Source of the DNA: Rhyacophila brunnea
Lineage: Eukaryota; Arthropoda; Insecta; Trichoptera; Rhyacophilidae
Assembly (NCBI GenBank): GCA_022495005.1
Contig: JAGYXB010001414.1
Coordinates: 744,001-808,000, forward strand
Direction of reading: 5' to 3'
Length of the DNA: 64,000 nt
Numbering within the stretch: position 1 is the first letter of the stretch; every line of letters begins with the position of its first letter. Positions 47,601 through 59,287 of this stretch are shown here, in pieces. Both the position numbers and the translations under genes were made by a program. The notes under the pieces are model-generated. The model saw only the letters and a list, made by a program, of their open reading frames with translations, did no database searches and was not told the origin of the DNA.

Positions 47601-47644
47601 CCGGAGCGCCTGCCCGGCGCGCTCCGGCTCCACTACACCACTGG
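47601..47644. repeat. G+C hairpin next to a hAT-like terminus
   Basis: CCGGAGCGC and GCGCTCCGG (47601-47609 and 47619-47627) form a perfect 9-bp stem in otherwise A+T-rich DNA. Immediately to the right, CTCCACTACACCACTG (ending 47644) is, inverted, CAGTGGTGTAGTGGAG, a form common at hAT element ends. The partner end and target duplication were not found, so this may be a truncated element end. Confidence 0.4.
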
Positions 47645-48772
47645 TCATCAGAGCTGTAGTCCCCCGAGAAACTGGACGTGACTCTCTTTGGTTGGCAAGG
47701 AATACGACTAAATTACTGTGGTAACATTTTTTTTATTTATATTCGCTGTATAAATTAACTGACTATGACTATTTTGTTTATGAAAGTGTATTAACTTGTA
47801 TAAAACAGTGTAATTGTTGTTGGAGTAAAGCTATACAAAATTGGTAGTTGAAGTAGGAAAACACTTTTATCATAAGCAATCTATCTACATTAAAAACAAC
47901 GAATTCTGTTGTCCCAAAAACGCTTCCAAAACGTAATAAATCCTATATCTACGCCACTCGGATAAATGCTCCCGATAAAACAAATTTATGTTCGTATTTA
48001 CGAAAGACTCGCCTAAATGAAAGGGGAACTTTACACTTTGACCTAGGTTCACATTGGCTAAACTTACCCGATAAAGTTTAATACTAAAGAACCCAATATC
48101 TCTGAAAGAAAATGCAGTTCTATAACGCGTGATAAATTTATAAATCCGGTTTGTTCGTTTAAAATTTTAAACTGGAGTTGGCTATCTCTACTTAAACTCA
48201 ACAGCGGTTACTTACTTCTTACGTAGTAGGTATAAATTATTTTAAGAACTATATTATCTATATTATATTAGGTATCAAACCTAAATAATTAAGTAGACTG
48301 TTCAATTGTTCAATATTGTAACCAATTTGTTTACTATTTCATAAAACAAACAACAAAATTATGACACAATCGATCATAACGAATAGTTCGAATCGAACCA
48401 GCAGTAGGTAGTTAACAAACAAGCCTGTACATGTCCCATATGTACCTAAAATGAGTTATTAGAGGAATATAATTATATAACTACACACACATCTGGTTGA
48501 TTTGCAGTAATAGCCAAGAAACATCAATTTCATATTGGAAAGAGGCTTTAAACATGTCCAACGTTAGTGATACTCGCAAAGAAACATTTATTTTTTATTA
48601 CACCATTGCATACAAGATCATTTATCTCTGTACGGTTTACGGTTATTTATTTATAGTGGACATATCCAGTTTTGATTGTTAACTACTGAGTTATTATCAT
48701 CATCGATTCATTTCGTTGCGAGCCCGTTGTTAAAAGAATGGAACACTATAAACCAGTGCATTATTACTTATT
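47645..48772. other. A+T-rich non-coding stretch
   Basis: Nothing bounded or coding was recognised apart from the short unrecognised frame at 48497-48682. Confidence 0.4.
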
Positions 48773-49852
48773 ATTTATGTTTACGAGAAGGCGTTTGATT
48801 CGATAAAGAAATGTTCAATACTCGACGCACTCAGAAAACAAGGAATCCCTGGACGCTATATAAATATTTTCAATAATATATACAGTAGCGCAACAGCATC
48901 TGTAAATCTCCATAAACCATCGCGCAGATTTCCTATCAGCAAAGGAGTCCGACAAGGTGATGCAATCTCACCTAAACTATTTACAGCTACCCTTGAAGAC
49001 TTATTCAGGCAACTTTACTGGAATGACAAAGGGATCCCCATAAATGGAGAATACCTGAGTCATCTGCGCTTTGCCGATGACATAGTAATTTTTTCGCAAG
49101 ACTCAGAAGACCTCCAAAGCAGAATGCAGGAACTCGCTGAAGTAAGCAACAAAGTAGGTCTGAAAATAAATGTAACAAAGACGAAAGTCATGTTTAACTG
49201 CTTTGCAGGCCAAAAAGAGATCCTCATCAATGGCACTCAGCTCGAACAGGTGAAAAGCTACATCTATCTGGGACAACAAGTGTCTATAGATGGATGTATA
49301 TTTGATGAAATCGTTCGCAGAGTAAAGCTAGGCTGGAGTGCTTTTGGCCGCCTGAATAACATCTTCAAAAGTGACCTTCCACTGTGCCTAAAGCGCAAAG
49401 TGTTCAACCAGTGTGTGCTTCCCGTATCACATATGCGTGTGAAACATGGACCTAAGTAAAAGAGAGATCCAGAAACTTAGAGTAGCACAACGTGGTATGG
49501 AGAGGTGCATGCTGGGCATAACGCGAAAGGACAAAAAGAGGAATGAGTGGATAAGGAAGCAGACAAGGGTTTGCGATGTAATAGAGTTTTTAAAAGCCTT
49601 AAATGGAGATGGGCTGGACACATAGCTCGAAGAAGAGACAATCGTTTGGACAAATCTAGTCATCCAGTGGTATTGAAGAAGTACAAAACGTCCGCAAGGT
49701 AGACCTAGAGGCCGCTGGATCGATGAAATGATAAAGTTCTGCGGAAGTACGTGGCAACGCAATGCACAGGACCGAGAGAAGTGGAAGCAACTTGAAGAGG
49801 CCTTCATCCAGCAGTGGATAGATTCAGGCTGATGATGATGATTTATGTTTAC
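48773..49852 (+). mobile_element. 5'-truncated RTE-like LINE with 12-bp TSD
   Basis: The insertion (48785-49840) is bounded by identical ATTTATGTTTAC duplications at 48773-48784 and 49841-49852. It begins abruptly inside the reverse transcriptase gene and ends with GGCTGATGATGATG, the short-repeat 3' end typical of RTE-like LINEs. Target-primed insertion with 5' truncation explains the structure. Confidence 0.95.
48785..49832 (+). pseudogene. LINE reverse transcriptase remnant
   Basis: The coding part starts EKAFDSIKKCSILDALRKQG and continues FPISKGVRQGDAISPKLF. It reaches the catalytic FADD (LRFADDIVIFSQD, near 49070), then GLKINVTKTKVMFNC and YIYLGQQVSIDGC. The main frame ends at 49457. 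Continuation in other frames gives LRVAQRGMERCMLGITRKDK, ALKWRWAGHIARRRDN near 49600 after another shift, then GRPRGRWIDEMIKF and DREKWKQLEEAF before the stop near 49830. The endonuclease and N-terminal RT are absent, and at least three frameshifts are visible. It differs clearly from the LINE at 25.9 kb (YLGQQVS against YLGSTIS), so two families are present. Confidence 0.92.
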
Positions 49853-51010
49853 AAACTACGGGTTGAAAGTTAAACAAATAATTAAAGGGCATTTATTAAA
49901 ATAAATAGACTCGAATAAAAGCACGCCCACAAAAGTTTTCTCCGGTCCACTCAAGTATTTACTGGACGTGAAATTATTGTATTATTATTTAGTTGACAGA
50001 GCGATTAGGGTCTGGGAGCTTGCATACATACAGCACACAGCGGACGATGACAACCATCGTCCAACTTTATATTGACAAAGCGGTGCCCTCGGGATGTGAG
50101 CAATAAAGACCAATTTCAGCAAAAGGACATCGTTCAGCCAAAATCCTCAAACAATTCTCCATTGAATAAACTGAATTTCAAATAAAATCATATTACATTT
50201 CCACGTAATTATTATATAGACCGTAATGCTGAACATATGTCACGAAGTGGTCCGGCAATGCAAGTATACGGACTTCAAAAATACACGATATTGTATGAAT
50301 TCTTAATCTTGATTTTTCGTCCAGTAAATGCAACCGTATTGTAGTTTTCTTTTACTATTTTCGAGTTGGAAGTAATATTCATTGGATTGAGTTTTTTTTA
50401 CCGTGCACGAACGAATGGAGTTTTTAATATCTTTTAAATTACTATCCGGCATGTGAAATATTTTGCTGGAGTTAATTTTAAGCCGAGATAGTCCCAGCAT
50501 GTGCAATAATTTATGTTTAGCGATAGAATTTCAAAATAAATTAATAAATAAAATAGCTTGTCGATATTTAGATATTATTACGAATACCTAGTAGTAGTAA
50601 GACAGGCGATTGCAGCTTTTATTAATTCTTCAATATTACGACACAAACTATTGATATTCTTGTTTGCGCTTTGTTATAAAATAACCTGATAAAATTAGAT
50701 ATATAAACAAATATATACATATTTCGAAATAAATATTTATTCGTGTTTCTTAAAAAACAAGTGTCTTTTTTTAGTAACTAAGCAAATTTTTATGTTATAT
50801 AATACTTACCTTAAAAGTTTCAAGCAATATACTATAACAAGCAATAAGTATAATCACAATCTGTCGACGATTTGTTTGGCGCCAGACATGATAGTAATAT
50901 GAAACATTAAGAGGTGACCACGATCCTCTGCGCTTGCATACAATATCCGGGGGCAAAATTCAGGGATGCCCGACCGCGAAACTCACTCCAGCGAAATTCA
51001 CAAAAGACAT
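49853..51010. other. A+T-rich non-coding stretch
   Basis: A G+C-richer patch near 50870-50990 (GGTGACCACGATCCTCTGCG, GGGATGCCCGACCGCGAAAC) has no open frame of note. Confidence 0.4.
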
Positions 51011-51012
51011 TA

Positions 51013-51417
51013 TCGAGGGTATACTGATAGAACGCATTATTTCAGTTTTTGCTGTTTTTCTGTTTTAAATGCCAAAATGTATACAATTTTATGCTCTACG
51101 TCCTGGTAAAACGCACAAAGGCATAGGATAGAATGGTGAGAAAATAGAAATATTATTAAATCATATTGTTATTTTTTTATTCTGATCGAAAGCATGATAA
51201 TGACCGAATGCGTTATGCGTATACAAAATACAGGACTTGTAACATGTCGTATATTGTGTTTGCCATAAAGGTTAGTCTTTATAATGTAGAAAAAAAGTTT
51301 TTAAATCATTAAAAAATCTACGTGGGAGAACGCTTTGAAAAAAAAATTAAAGTCCTTTTTGCGATTATCTCAGAACTTGTTTTAATGAGTTAATGCTTTC
51401 TGTCAGTATACCCTCGT
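51013..51417. mobile_element. 405-bp MITE, TA-flanked
   Basis: The left end TCGAGGGTATACTGATAGAA and the inverted right end ACGAGGGTATACTGACAGAA agree over about 27 bases with few mismatches (then (C/A)GCATTA). TA dinucleotides flank both ends (51011-51012 and 51418-51419). There is no coding capacity. A Tc1/mariner-type origin is inferred from the TA target and the CGAGGGT terminus. Confidence 0.82.
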
Positions 51418-52384
51418 TATAATAGGCAACGAAATGTAGAAGTCGCCCGAGATATTTGCTCACTACAGACTTGAGCAGCACTCAACATATTAAAATGGGC
51501 ACTGGCAAACAAGGGTTTACATATTGTGGAGACTTAATAGTAAAAATATATTTTTAATAAAATTTGGAGCAGATATTTCCCTGCTTTTATGCCCACTCAG
51601 ACAAAGATACTCAAATCAAGGCCCTGTGGAAATCTACCTTCCTTAATCGAACAAATAGAAAGATGCAGTGACAATTTTTTCCCTTTATAAATCTATCATA
51701 ATTCTACCCACGGAATATATTAGAAAATTAAGATAACGAGATATAATTAAAATTAAAATATTATTTAAAATAATCCTAATTAGAGCGATGAATCTGGTGC
51801 GCTAACACAAATTTATTAATTTTCGGCTCTATTTTTGACATCAGCATTCTTAAATCACGGCAGTTATTTGCAGTCGAGTTCGTTTTTACTTACAGATTAA
51901 TAACCAAACGTTTGCCCAGAATCCATTATAAAGTGTAGGTATCTATCTGCCATTGCAGCCAGAACTTTTGGTAGCCGTCATTGAATCTAAATTGCAATTT
52001 CTCGATTGTTACTACTGCTATAAGATATTCTTGCAATTTTAAAGATTCGCCTCCTAGATTGCTTCCTAGGCTACTACCGCCCCCTGGATTACTCCAGCGC
52101 GGTAAATACTGATTAACATTGTGTAAAGCAGACAGGGGATCAAATAGGTAAACAACACTGCTAATTTCGTTATGAAGGAATTAACTTGTGGGTTAGACTG
52201 GTTAGAGGATCACAACAAGATACCGATTATCAGTTATCAACGTCAAAGGTGAAGAACCGAATATAGGAGATACAATGAAAAATCATTCGTCAAGTAATGA
52301 TCAAAAGTTCCTTTTACCGTCTTTTTGTGTGAGATTGCATAAATACAATAAAATTCATAATCTTCGCCCTAGTTCTCACTCTAA
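51418..52384. other. A+T-rich non-coding stretch
   Basis: A G+C-richer patch near 52040-52100 (CTACTACCGCCCCCTGG) has no frame. Nothing else was recognised. Confidence 0.4.
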
Positions 52385-52419
52385 TCAGTGACTGTCCCAG
52401 CTATCGATTTTCAAGTCAT
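52385..52419 (+). promoter_or_regulatory. Possible TATA-less Inr/DPE core promoter
   Basis: TCAGTG at 52385-52390 fits the arthropod initiator with A+1 at 52387. At +28 to +33 (52414-52419) stands AGTCAT, a full match to RGWYVT at the only spacing at which a DPE works. There is no TATA string at -30, as expected for DPE promoters. Across 64 kb one such coincidence is possible, so support depends on the frame starting 19 bases further on. Confidence 0.35.
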
Positions 52420-52437
52420 TACCGACCTCGTTTTGCG

Positions 52438-52644
52438 ATGTATCTCGACCTTTATGTGTTTTACAGATTACTTCTCTTCCAGATTTTTATAATGACAAGT
52501 AATGCAATCCTTTTGATTTGCAAAACTACCGCAACGACCAATATCAAAATAGGTCATCTACTTTCAATGTATTGCGTGCGCCAACCATGCAGAAGTTTAG
52601 AATTTGAAGTTAAGAGATTAGGCAAGAAAAATTTTACAATTTAA
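52438..52644 (+). CDS. Possible small secreted peptide, 68 residues
   Basis: An ATG at 52438, 51 bases after the proposed start site, opens MYLDLYVFYRLLLFQIFIMT. This is a hydrophobic leader with a possible cleavage after SNA at residue 23. The mature part has Cys46 and Cys51 (CVRQPC) and ends with basic sites, EVKRLGKKNFTI, where KR and GKK resemble prohormone cleavage and amidation signals. An AATAAA lies near 52890. Alternatively the frame is spliced at ACAA/GTAATG (52499) and only the leader belongs to the first exon. No homologue is recognised. A+T-rich chance frames often look hydrophobic, so this is a lead and not an established gene. Confidence 0.25.
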   Translation: MYLDLYVFYRLLLFQIFIMTSNAILLICKTTATTNIKIGHLLSMYCVRQPCRSLEFEVKRLGKKNFTI

Positions 52645-53754
52645 TAGGAGCTACTTTCCTAAAATTTTCTATAGACAACTATATTGGATAATAATTGATT
52701 TTTGATAATATATATTTTAAGTCCATCATGAGTTTATAAACAATGCTTTACAGTTTACAGGTTTGCACCCATATAGCGATTATTTCATTATTATTACTAT
52801 TGCAAACGATATTCATCCACTCAATTACAGTGGAATAGTGGTCGATGACTAAATCGTAAACGATTATTTAACGTTTAGCTTAAAGTGTAAATAAATAATT
52901 TAAATATGATCATTTATATTCTTGACCATCTATCAGAATGTACACGATTGTGTTACTTTATTATTTAAATGTAATTATTAAGCTTTTCAATATATTCAGC
53001 GGTTACTTGGTATTCACCACAGATATAGATTATTATACTACACGTGCTTCGATCACATTCATATTAAAGGTAAATTATGATACTCAAGCTACTTCGAGAT
53101 ACGAAGCTCACCATCTGAACGAAAGATGCGTCACTAAACAATCATTACTAATGTAGTGTATACCAATTGATAAATTCGTTCAATATATTTTTTAAATAAT
53201 ATTACACAATATGCTGACAGCATTCTCTATATTTTTAGGCAGGGATATAAGTATTATATTATAAGAAACAAGGAAGTTTTTGTCAGATGTCTTATTATAT
53301 CGCACAGAATTCCTATGAAAAAGTATCACGTGATTCATTATCGAATTTTGCATTTGAAACAGATATAAATTTTGTAGAAAAATAAATCAAATATGTTGCC
53401 ATTCTAAAAACATAAAATACGTGTTTAATTGTAAGAGCATTAATTATATACACGTTGCATAAATGTGTGATTTACTCACTGAAAGTTTTCACACCCACAT
53501 ATTTTATATTAATCCTACACTAAGAAAAGGCTCCCGGCAAAATTTATACGTACAACATTTTCGCAAAATAAATAGCCATTAATAAATATCAGCTGAGAAG
53601 TTTTGAATCTAAGACAAACTTATAAACAACGCTTAAGGTGTATTTATTTTATTTATTCGAGCGTCGAGATTTATAATTTATAGCGGCTTAGTAGCTGACA
53701 TATTTTTCTTCAAACTATATTGTATCCATTTTAGATAATATCTCTTAGAAAAGT
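52645..53754. other. A+T-rich non-coding stretch
   Basis: Nothing bounded or coding was recognised; the 72-codon frame at 52938-53156 is unrecognised. Confidence 0.4.
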
Positions 53755-53910
53755 GTCTAGACCAGGGATCAGCAACATTTTTATCCTCAATGACGTGATA
53801 TAACATAATATATTATAGAAAACTCCAAGGACACATTCACACAGTACACATTCCATAGAAAGCATAAACAAGTGATATTTTAATCTTATTTAGTATATAG
53901 TGTTTGTATA

Positions 53911-55564
53911 TCTCTATATATATAAAAATCTCGTGTCACGATGTTTGTGGTCGCACTCCTCCGAAATGGCTCGATTTTTATGATTTTTTTAAATGTATAT
54001 TTGTTAGGTATGAGAATAGGTCAACAAGTATATTTCATACCGCTAGGTGATTAGGGTATCTCTATCCAGAATTTTTTTTTTTTATTTTTTTGACAATTTT
54101 GTATTTTTTTATTATTTGGCATCAAAAAATACCTATAAACCCAAATTTTTACCCTCCTACCCCCACCCTCACATTTTTTAATCGTGATTTTATTATTTTT
54201 GTATGAACATATTTAACCGTCGTTCGTATTTCAAACAGAACGAAATTATTTATGTTGTTGAATGACAGATGGCGCTACGTCCGAGAAGAATTCAAGAGAA
54301 GCGTCGCGTCATTTTGACATTTCATTCGGCATATCACAACGCAGTGCGTGCAAAATTTTGTACGATTTATTTTATTTATCTATTTTTGTGTGCGTGTATT
54401 ACAGTGCACAATGCCAGCAAGACGCAAGGGGGGCCAATTAGGCCGTCGAACGAATAAAGCAACAAACATGCGAAATAGTAGAGCAGACGGAACAGACGAA
54501 CAATTCAAAAAGATAACAAAAACGTGCGTGTGATGCAATTGCGTGCATCTCAATCACAAGAGGCACGAGCTGAACGAAATCAACAACGACAATTGGAACG
54601 GAGCCAAGCGCGCTGGTTCGTAGTTAACACACGCAGAGCAAATGACTGACAACGCCAACAAGTACATTGAGCATTTACATCCGCTTCGTTCCTTCGTCTC
54701 GCATTCGAGTACGAGCCAGATATTGAATATTTCGCTCATCCGAAAGTGCTGATTGGTGCTATGGACAAAGAATGCCCCATTGTCATGCGCTCAAATTCAA
54801 ACATGAGTCAGCCGGGATGTGTTGCGCATCAGGAAAAGTGCAACTACCAGAAATTGAGATACCACCAGAACCATTGAACGGCTTGCTCATCGGCACGGTT
54901 CCAGATTCAAACCTGTTCCTGAAGTCCATTCGCACATTCAATTCATACTTCCAAGTGACTTCGTTCGGAGCAACAGAAATAGTTCACAATACTGCGGCAA
55001 ATGGTCATCAATTTCATTCTACGTTCAAAATCAAAGGCCAAGTATACCACAAAGTAGGCTATTGTCATCAATCCTGATAAAACACCAGCTGGAGAGCACG
55101 TGTGTCGATTTAATGCGCCTGTTGTTGACGACATTGCTGGAATCATGGTTGGCGACCGCACATCGACGCGAGAAATCGTGATTCGAAGAAGAAACAATAA
55201 TCTTTAGTTCATCGCTGACACACACCGTTCATACGACGCTCTCCAATATCCGCTAATGTATTGTATTTTAAATTATTTATAATTAAAGGGACAAGACGGA
55301 TATTGCATAAACATTAAACAACGAGATCCTGTCACAGGTAATTCATTCATTATGAACATCATTACTCATTTTGAATTGAGAAAATGAATGGTTGGTGTTT
55401 TTTTTGTTTTTATCGGCGGTCATCGTCTACAGCGCTCCATTCCTATTTCTGTCATAGATCCCATCCCCACACACTTACGATACATTCGTTATTTTTTATT
55501 TAACAACCAAAATATTCACTAAAAATAATTTATATGGCAGAACAACGTTTACCGGGTCAGCTAG
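53911..55564 (+). mobile_element. Helitron remnant, 1.65 kb
   Basis: It begins TCTCTATATATATAAAAATC after an A and ends GGGTCAGCTAG (CTAG at 55561-55564) before a T. This is the A/T insertion and TC...CTRR pattern of Helitrons, with no target duplication. The first ~60 bases (CTCGTGTCACGATGTTTGTG) are a typical arthropod Helitron 5' end. It contains part of the Rep/helicase gene but not the Rep catalytic or helicase domains, so it was mobilised or decayed as a non-autonomous derivative. Confidence 0.9.
54411..55370 (+). pseudogene. Helitron Rep/helicase N-terminal domain, broken
   Basis: From an ATG at 54411 the frame reads MPARRKGGQLGRRTNKAT, the usual start of arthropod Helitron proteins. 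After frameshifts it continues with SQARWF, then AFEYEPDIEYFAHPKVLIGA, HCHALKFKHESAGMCCASGK (54772-55077 frame) and TSFGATEIV, the Helitron-like N-terminal domain with its CxxC..CC zinc-binding cysteines. A deletion then joins this to DKTPAGEHVCRFNAP and, further on, HRSYDALQYP and GQDGYCINIKQRDPVTG (about 55289-55340), which leads towards the Rep part. The HUH nuclease and the Pif1-like helicase are absent. Several frameshifts and stops are present. Confidence 0.88.
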
Positions 55565-55780
55565 TCATATTATATAAATTACACGGTTCAATTATCGTGT
55601 GTCTAAGCGATCTTAGATCTTGTCAACAAAGCATATTCTAATAATTATAGTGTTATGTATGTTATTAGGTATTTTCCATAGATATTTTCATAATAATATT
55701 AATAACAAGGTTTCATACGGGTAATTAAAAATAAAAATATATAATCAAAAAACCGTATGAAATTAATTATCGGCATTCAC

Positions 55781-56000
55781 TCAAATATAATAACTGCTCG
55801 TTATTTTACCTCAAACATAATCTCTAAAAATGGAAAACCGCTCAGTGATGGAGAATATAATATGAAAGAAGACTGGTTTAAATGCTTCCACGATTTCTTT
55901 GAGTGATTTGAAAACAGGAAAAAATATTCAAAGAATAAAAGATATGCCTTCGGCTAGAAATACGGTGAAAGACAGAATATCAATAACTGGTTTGTAATTT
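55781..56000 (+). pseudogene. hAT transposase fragment of the outer element
   Basis: One frame carries ITARYFTSNIISKNGKPLSD then GEYNMKEDW (to about 55876). After a +1 or -1 shift another carries GKNIQRIKDMPSARNTVKDR (about 55915-55985). The KPLSDGEY and MPSARNTVKDRI motifs are typical of the N-terminal part of ZBED/SCND3-like hAT transposases, just before the catalytic core. The rest is deleted. This identifies the outer element as hAT independently of its termini. Confidence 0.75.
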
Positions 56001-56158
56001 TTAAACCTTTTTTAATAGAACTATTAAAAACTATTTTTTTAGAAAACTAAAAAGTTTTTCGCCATAAAAAACTGCTTGGCACGTCAGACAGTCGAAAAAT
56101 ATCATTTGGAAAATTTTGGCACACGTACTTAAAAAGGTTCGCCATCCCTGTTCTATAA

Positions 56159-58042
56159 TACATTATTTTACGTAATGTTGCTATTCTAACAAACTGAAGT
56201 GTCCGTTAAAGCCTGCTAAGCCATTTACTTAGGCGTCTAATAAAATATCATTAAATCAGGAATCTTCATATTGCGAAGTAATTTAAATAATCTTCTTTGA
56301 TGTTATGATATTCGTTATTTTTGTTTCTGTTCACGACGAATCTCAATTTCACTAAAATTGCATCAATCCGGTAAGATAAGGGAGGTGTACCTAAAATCCC
56401 CTTGTCCAAAGTGGCTCTGAAATGAACGCATACCATGCGACTTGTGGTAACGTATAATGGCCACCGTGTGCGTGGTCTAAAACATCAGCTAAAACGTACC
56501 TACATGTCCAGCATGAACCGAATAAGGTATCCTATAACGCCGTGTTACCGACCACTGATCTGCACTGTATGAAATTCTCCGAGTGAAGTCTTTCTCTATA
56601 ACAATTTAATCTCAGTCAAACTATAAGACAGGGGAGAAAAATAAGGGTCGCATTTTTAATATGCACGCTTAATATAAAACTCTTGTCAAGAAATACGTAA
56701 GTATACGTAAAAGAAAGTAAAGATTCTCCGCATGTTCCGCAATATGCGACATAAGAATTTTACGATAATAATAATAAGCCATTATAAAGTTATAACAGGG
56801 TGGAGAAGGCCATTATTATGTTATTTCAATGTAATTAACATTGACTTTTAGAAATATACGAGAAAATTTAATATATTGTATTATTTACCATTATAATGGT
56901 TTTGAAGTTTTTGTTTCAACAGATAATATAAATAATACTGCACCAGCCACCTAGTATAGTAACAAAACCAAGGAATAAAACGGTGGTCAAAGACGAATTG
57001 GCGTTTTTAATCGCAGTTTGTAAGTATCCACTGAATAGAAAAAAGAATATATCTAAGTACGTACTACATTTCTTTACACTAAAATTGACTAGCTATAGGG
57101 CTAATTAGGAAAGAGTCGCAAGTTTTTCATATATATTATTTTAATATACTAAACAATCTGATTAGTAGGTACTAGTTCTTGAATATAATAATATTTGACC
57201 ATGATTTTACCATTACTATACAAACATAGTTCATAACTGAAATATAATAAATACTTGTATTGTTTTTATTCAAGATGTAGGGTATATACAATCAATACTG
57301 TTCACAAAAATGAATCGTTAACGGTTGACTTGGATGAGTTTGAAAGCTGACAACACCTTCAGTGTCCATCATCATCAGCATCACATCACGTAGTTCATTT
57401 CCTCTCAATCGTTTCATTAAGATTTGTATGGAACCGTTTGCTCCACGCACGGATGGTCAGCCACAATATGTTATCATTATAACCACATCACATAAAGGTG
57501 AGTAATGAATTGATAAATGATATACGTACAAAATTTTATACACATTATTTATTCACAAGTTTCGCGCTCTATTGAGTTGGAAATATAAAAGACAGTGGTT
57601 AAAGTGAATGATGTTAGCGATTTTGCATTTGAATATAGGTACAGTAGAAAAATGATAACAGCTGAAATATTAGATTCATTTAAAAGGAAAGTTATGGTGT
57701 TGATCATCGCAACGCCTAGTGAGTGGGCATAGCCCGTACTATCAGGGTGTGAAAAGAGTGGAATCGAGATAAAGCGGGATAAGGGAAGTATCACTACGAA
57801 AATAACAAGTTATTATCCGTGAGGTTGCACAGGGAAATAAGGAATCACTGTGCATCAAAAACGTCTGGTGGCGAAGCCCACCCATCGTCCGTCGTAATGG
57901 CCGCGAGTTCTTTCTATTATTATAATCAATAAATGGGCAGCGCACGCCAAATTATAAAGTTCGCTATAGTAACCACGATTTCTAAAATGTAAACCATCGC
58001 TTCGAGAAATATAAATGTAATCAAATGTTTCCCTAACTCATA
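56159..58042. other. Non-coding stretch
   Basis: No exon or bounded repeat was supported. Slightly G+C-richer patches near 56370-56580 and 57360-57470 have only short frames, and the minus frames at 57549-57945 are unrecognised. Confidence 0.4.
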
Positions 58043-58320
58043 ATAATTACAAGATAAAAAGAACTTTTTATATGCCACGTTTTCAAATTTTCTGTTGAAT
58101 CATATAAACTTGACAATTTTATGTATTAATAAATACTTTTTTTGGTGCTTGATAGAAATACTGAATAAATATAGAATACTGAAATGACATTTTGACATTT
58201 CATATTGATTTCCATAGTAACGCACGTATATATTATTAATAATTTAGTTGCTAGGACTGGACACACAAGAAAACGTTTGTACTGGACAAACAAGAATACG
58301 AGCTAATAAAAACGTGTTAA
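58043..58320 (+). repeat. Dispersed repeat, copy B (internal deletion)
   Basis: Third copy of the 690-1170 family: ATAATTACAAGATAAAAAGA at the left, TGACATTTTGACATTTCA and CCATAGTAACGCACGTATA in the middle, and TTTGTACTGGACAAACAAGA with ACGAGCTAATAAAAACG at the right. After TTGCTAGGAC it lacks about 200 bases present in copies A and C. Confidence 0.75.
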
Positions 58321-59280
58321 AAATGATAATCCATCTGTCTTAAATCGCTCTATATCTTATATTATTGAATCTGTAAGAAGTTATTGTGGACAATGCGCAT
58401 CTCAGGCGCACCTCATGGCCGGTATGTACCTACAATGTACATGCGCACCCATTGTACGTAGATAGTATTAGTTTGAATTCTATTTTTATTAAGTGTACAC
58501 CGTGCTTCTTTTTTGTAGTCACCTTCTAATACGGTGTCGTGAAAAAAAGTATAGGAATTTACATCAAGGTGTCTAAATACGAAATTCAAATCACGTTCGA
58601 TTCGATTAAAGTTGTTACATTTCCCAATATATGTATCAGGTATTTATATCGTAATCCATACATATTATTACGCGTATTAATTTTTGAATAATAATTATAT
58701 TGCTACATACATTCATACCAAATGTACAGCGTTATATTATTAGATTATTACATTGTACAAAATACGCCATCAGATCGTGAGTAATAAATAGTAATACAAT
58801 TAATATTAAGGCGAAGCCTTTACTGAGCCTTTATTAAAGAAGCACCTAGCGGAAAAATACAAAGTATGCCATTAGAGACATTTTTTTGATAATTTATAAT
58901 TTCAACTGTATTCATTAATAAATATGTATCTGAAAACATTAAAAAGGAAAAATATTTTTTATTTTAAGTCACGGATAAACCTACAATTTAAGAAAAATGT
59001 TATTAAATGTGAATTTGGTGCAGGGTCCCACGTTATTTTTACATATTATTTTATAGTCATATTTATTATTAAATTTAGTTTATTAAGTTTTCTATTTTTT
59101 GACGTAGAGATTTTTGACTAATTCGTAGTATTAATATTTTTATTTATTTAAAAAAACATCGATTTTTATAAAAATATAAATGTGTATAACTTGAAATCCT
59201 TTTTATTTATATCGAAACACACGAAAGCAACTATGCACCCTTATTACAGTGTAAATCAAATACAATTTCAGTCACATACA
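58321..59280. other. A+T-rich non-coding stretch
   Basis: Nothing bounded or coding was recognised. Confidence 0.4.
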
Positions 59281-59287
59281 GTCATAC

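Larger units (their letters stand above)
53755..56158 (+). mobile_element. Old hAT transposon carrying a nested Helitron
   Basis: The left end CAGGGATCAGCAACATTTTT (53763) and the inverted right end CAGGGATGGCGAACCTTTTT (ending 56150) are diverged terminal inverted repeats. Flanking 8-mers GTCTAGAC and TTCTATAA share TCTA-A, the core of the common hAT target preference nTCTAGAn, and are probably a decayed duplication. A hAT transposase fragment lies at 55781-56000. The Helitron at 53911-55564 interrupts the element, so the hAT came first. Confidence 0.8.

Noticed and set aside
54269..54457. Separate 62-codon gene before the Helitron protein
   Set aside because: It is inside the Helitron, overlaps the MPARRKGGQLG start in another frame and is best read as leader sequence of the element.
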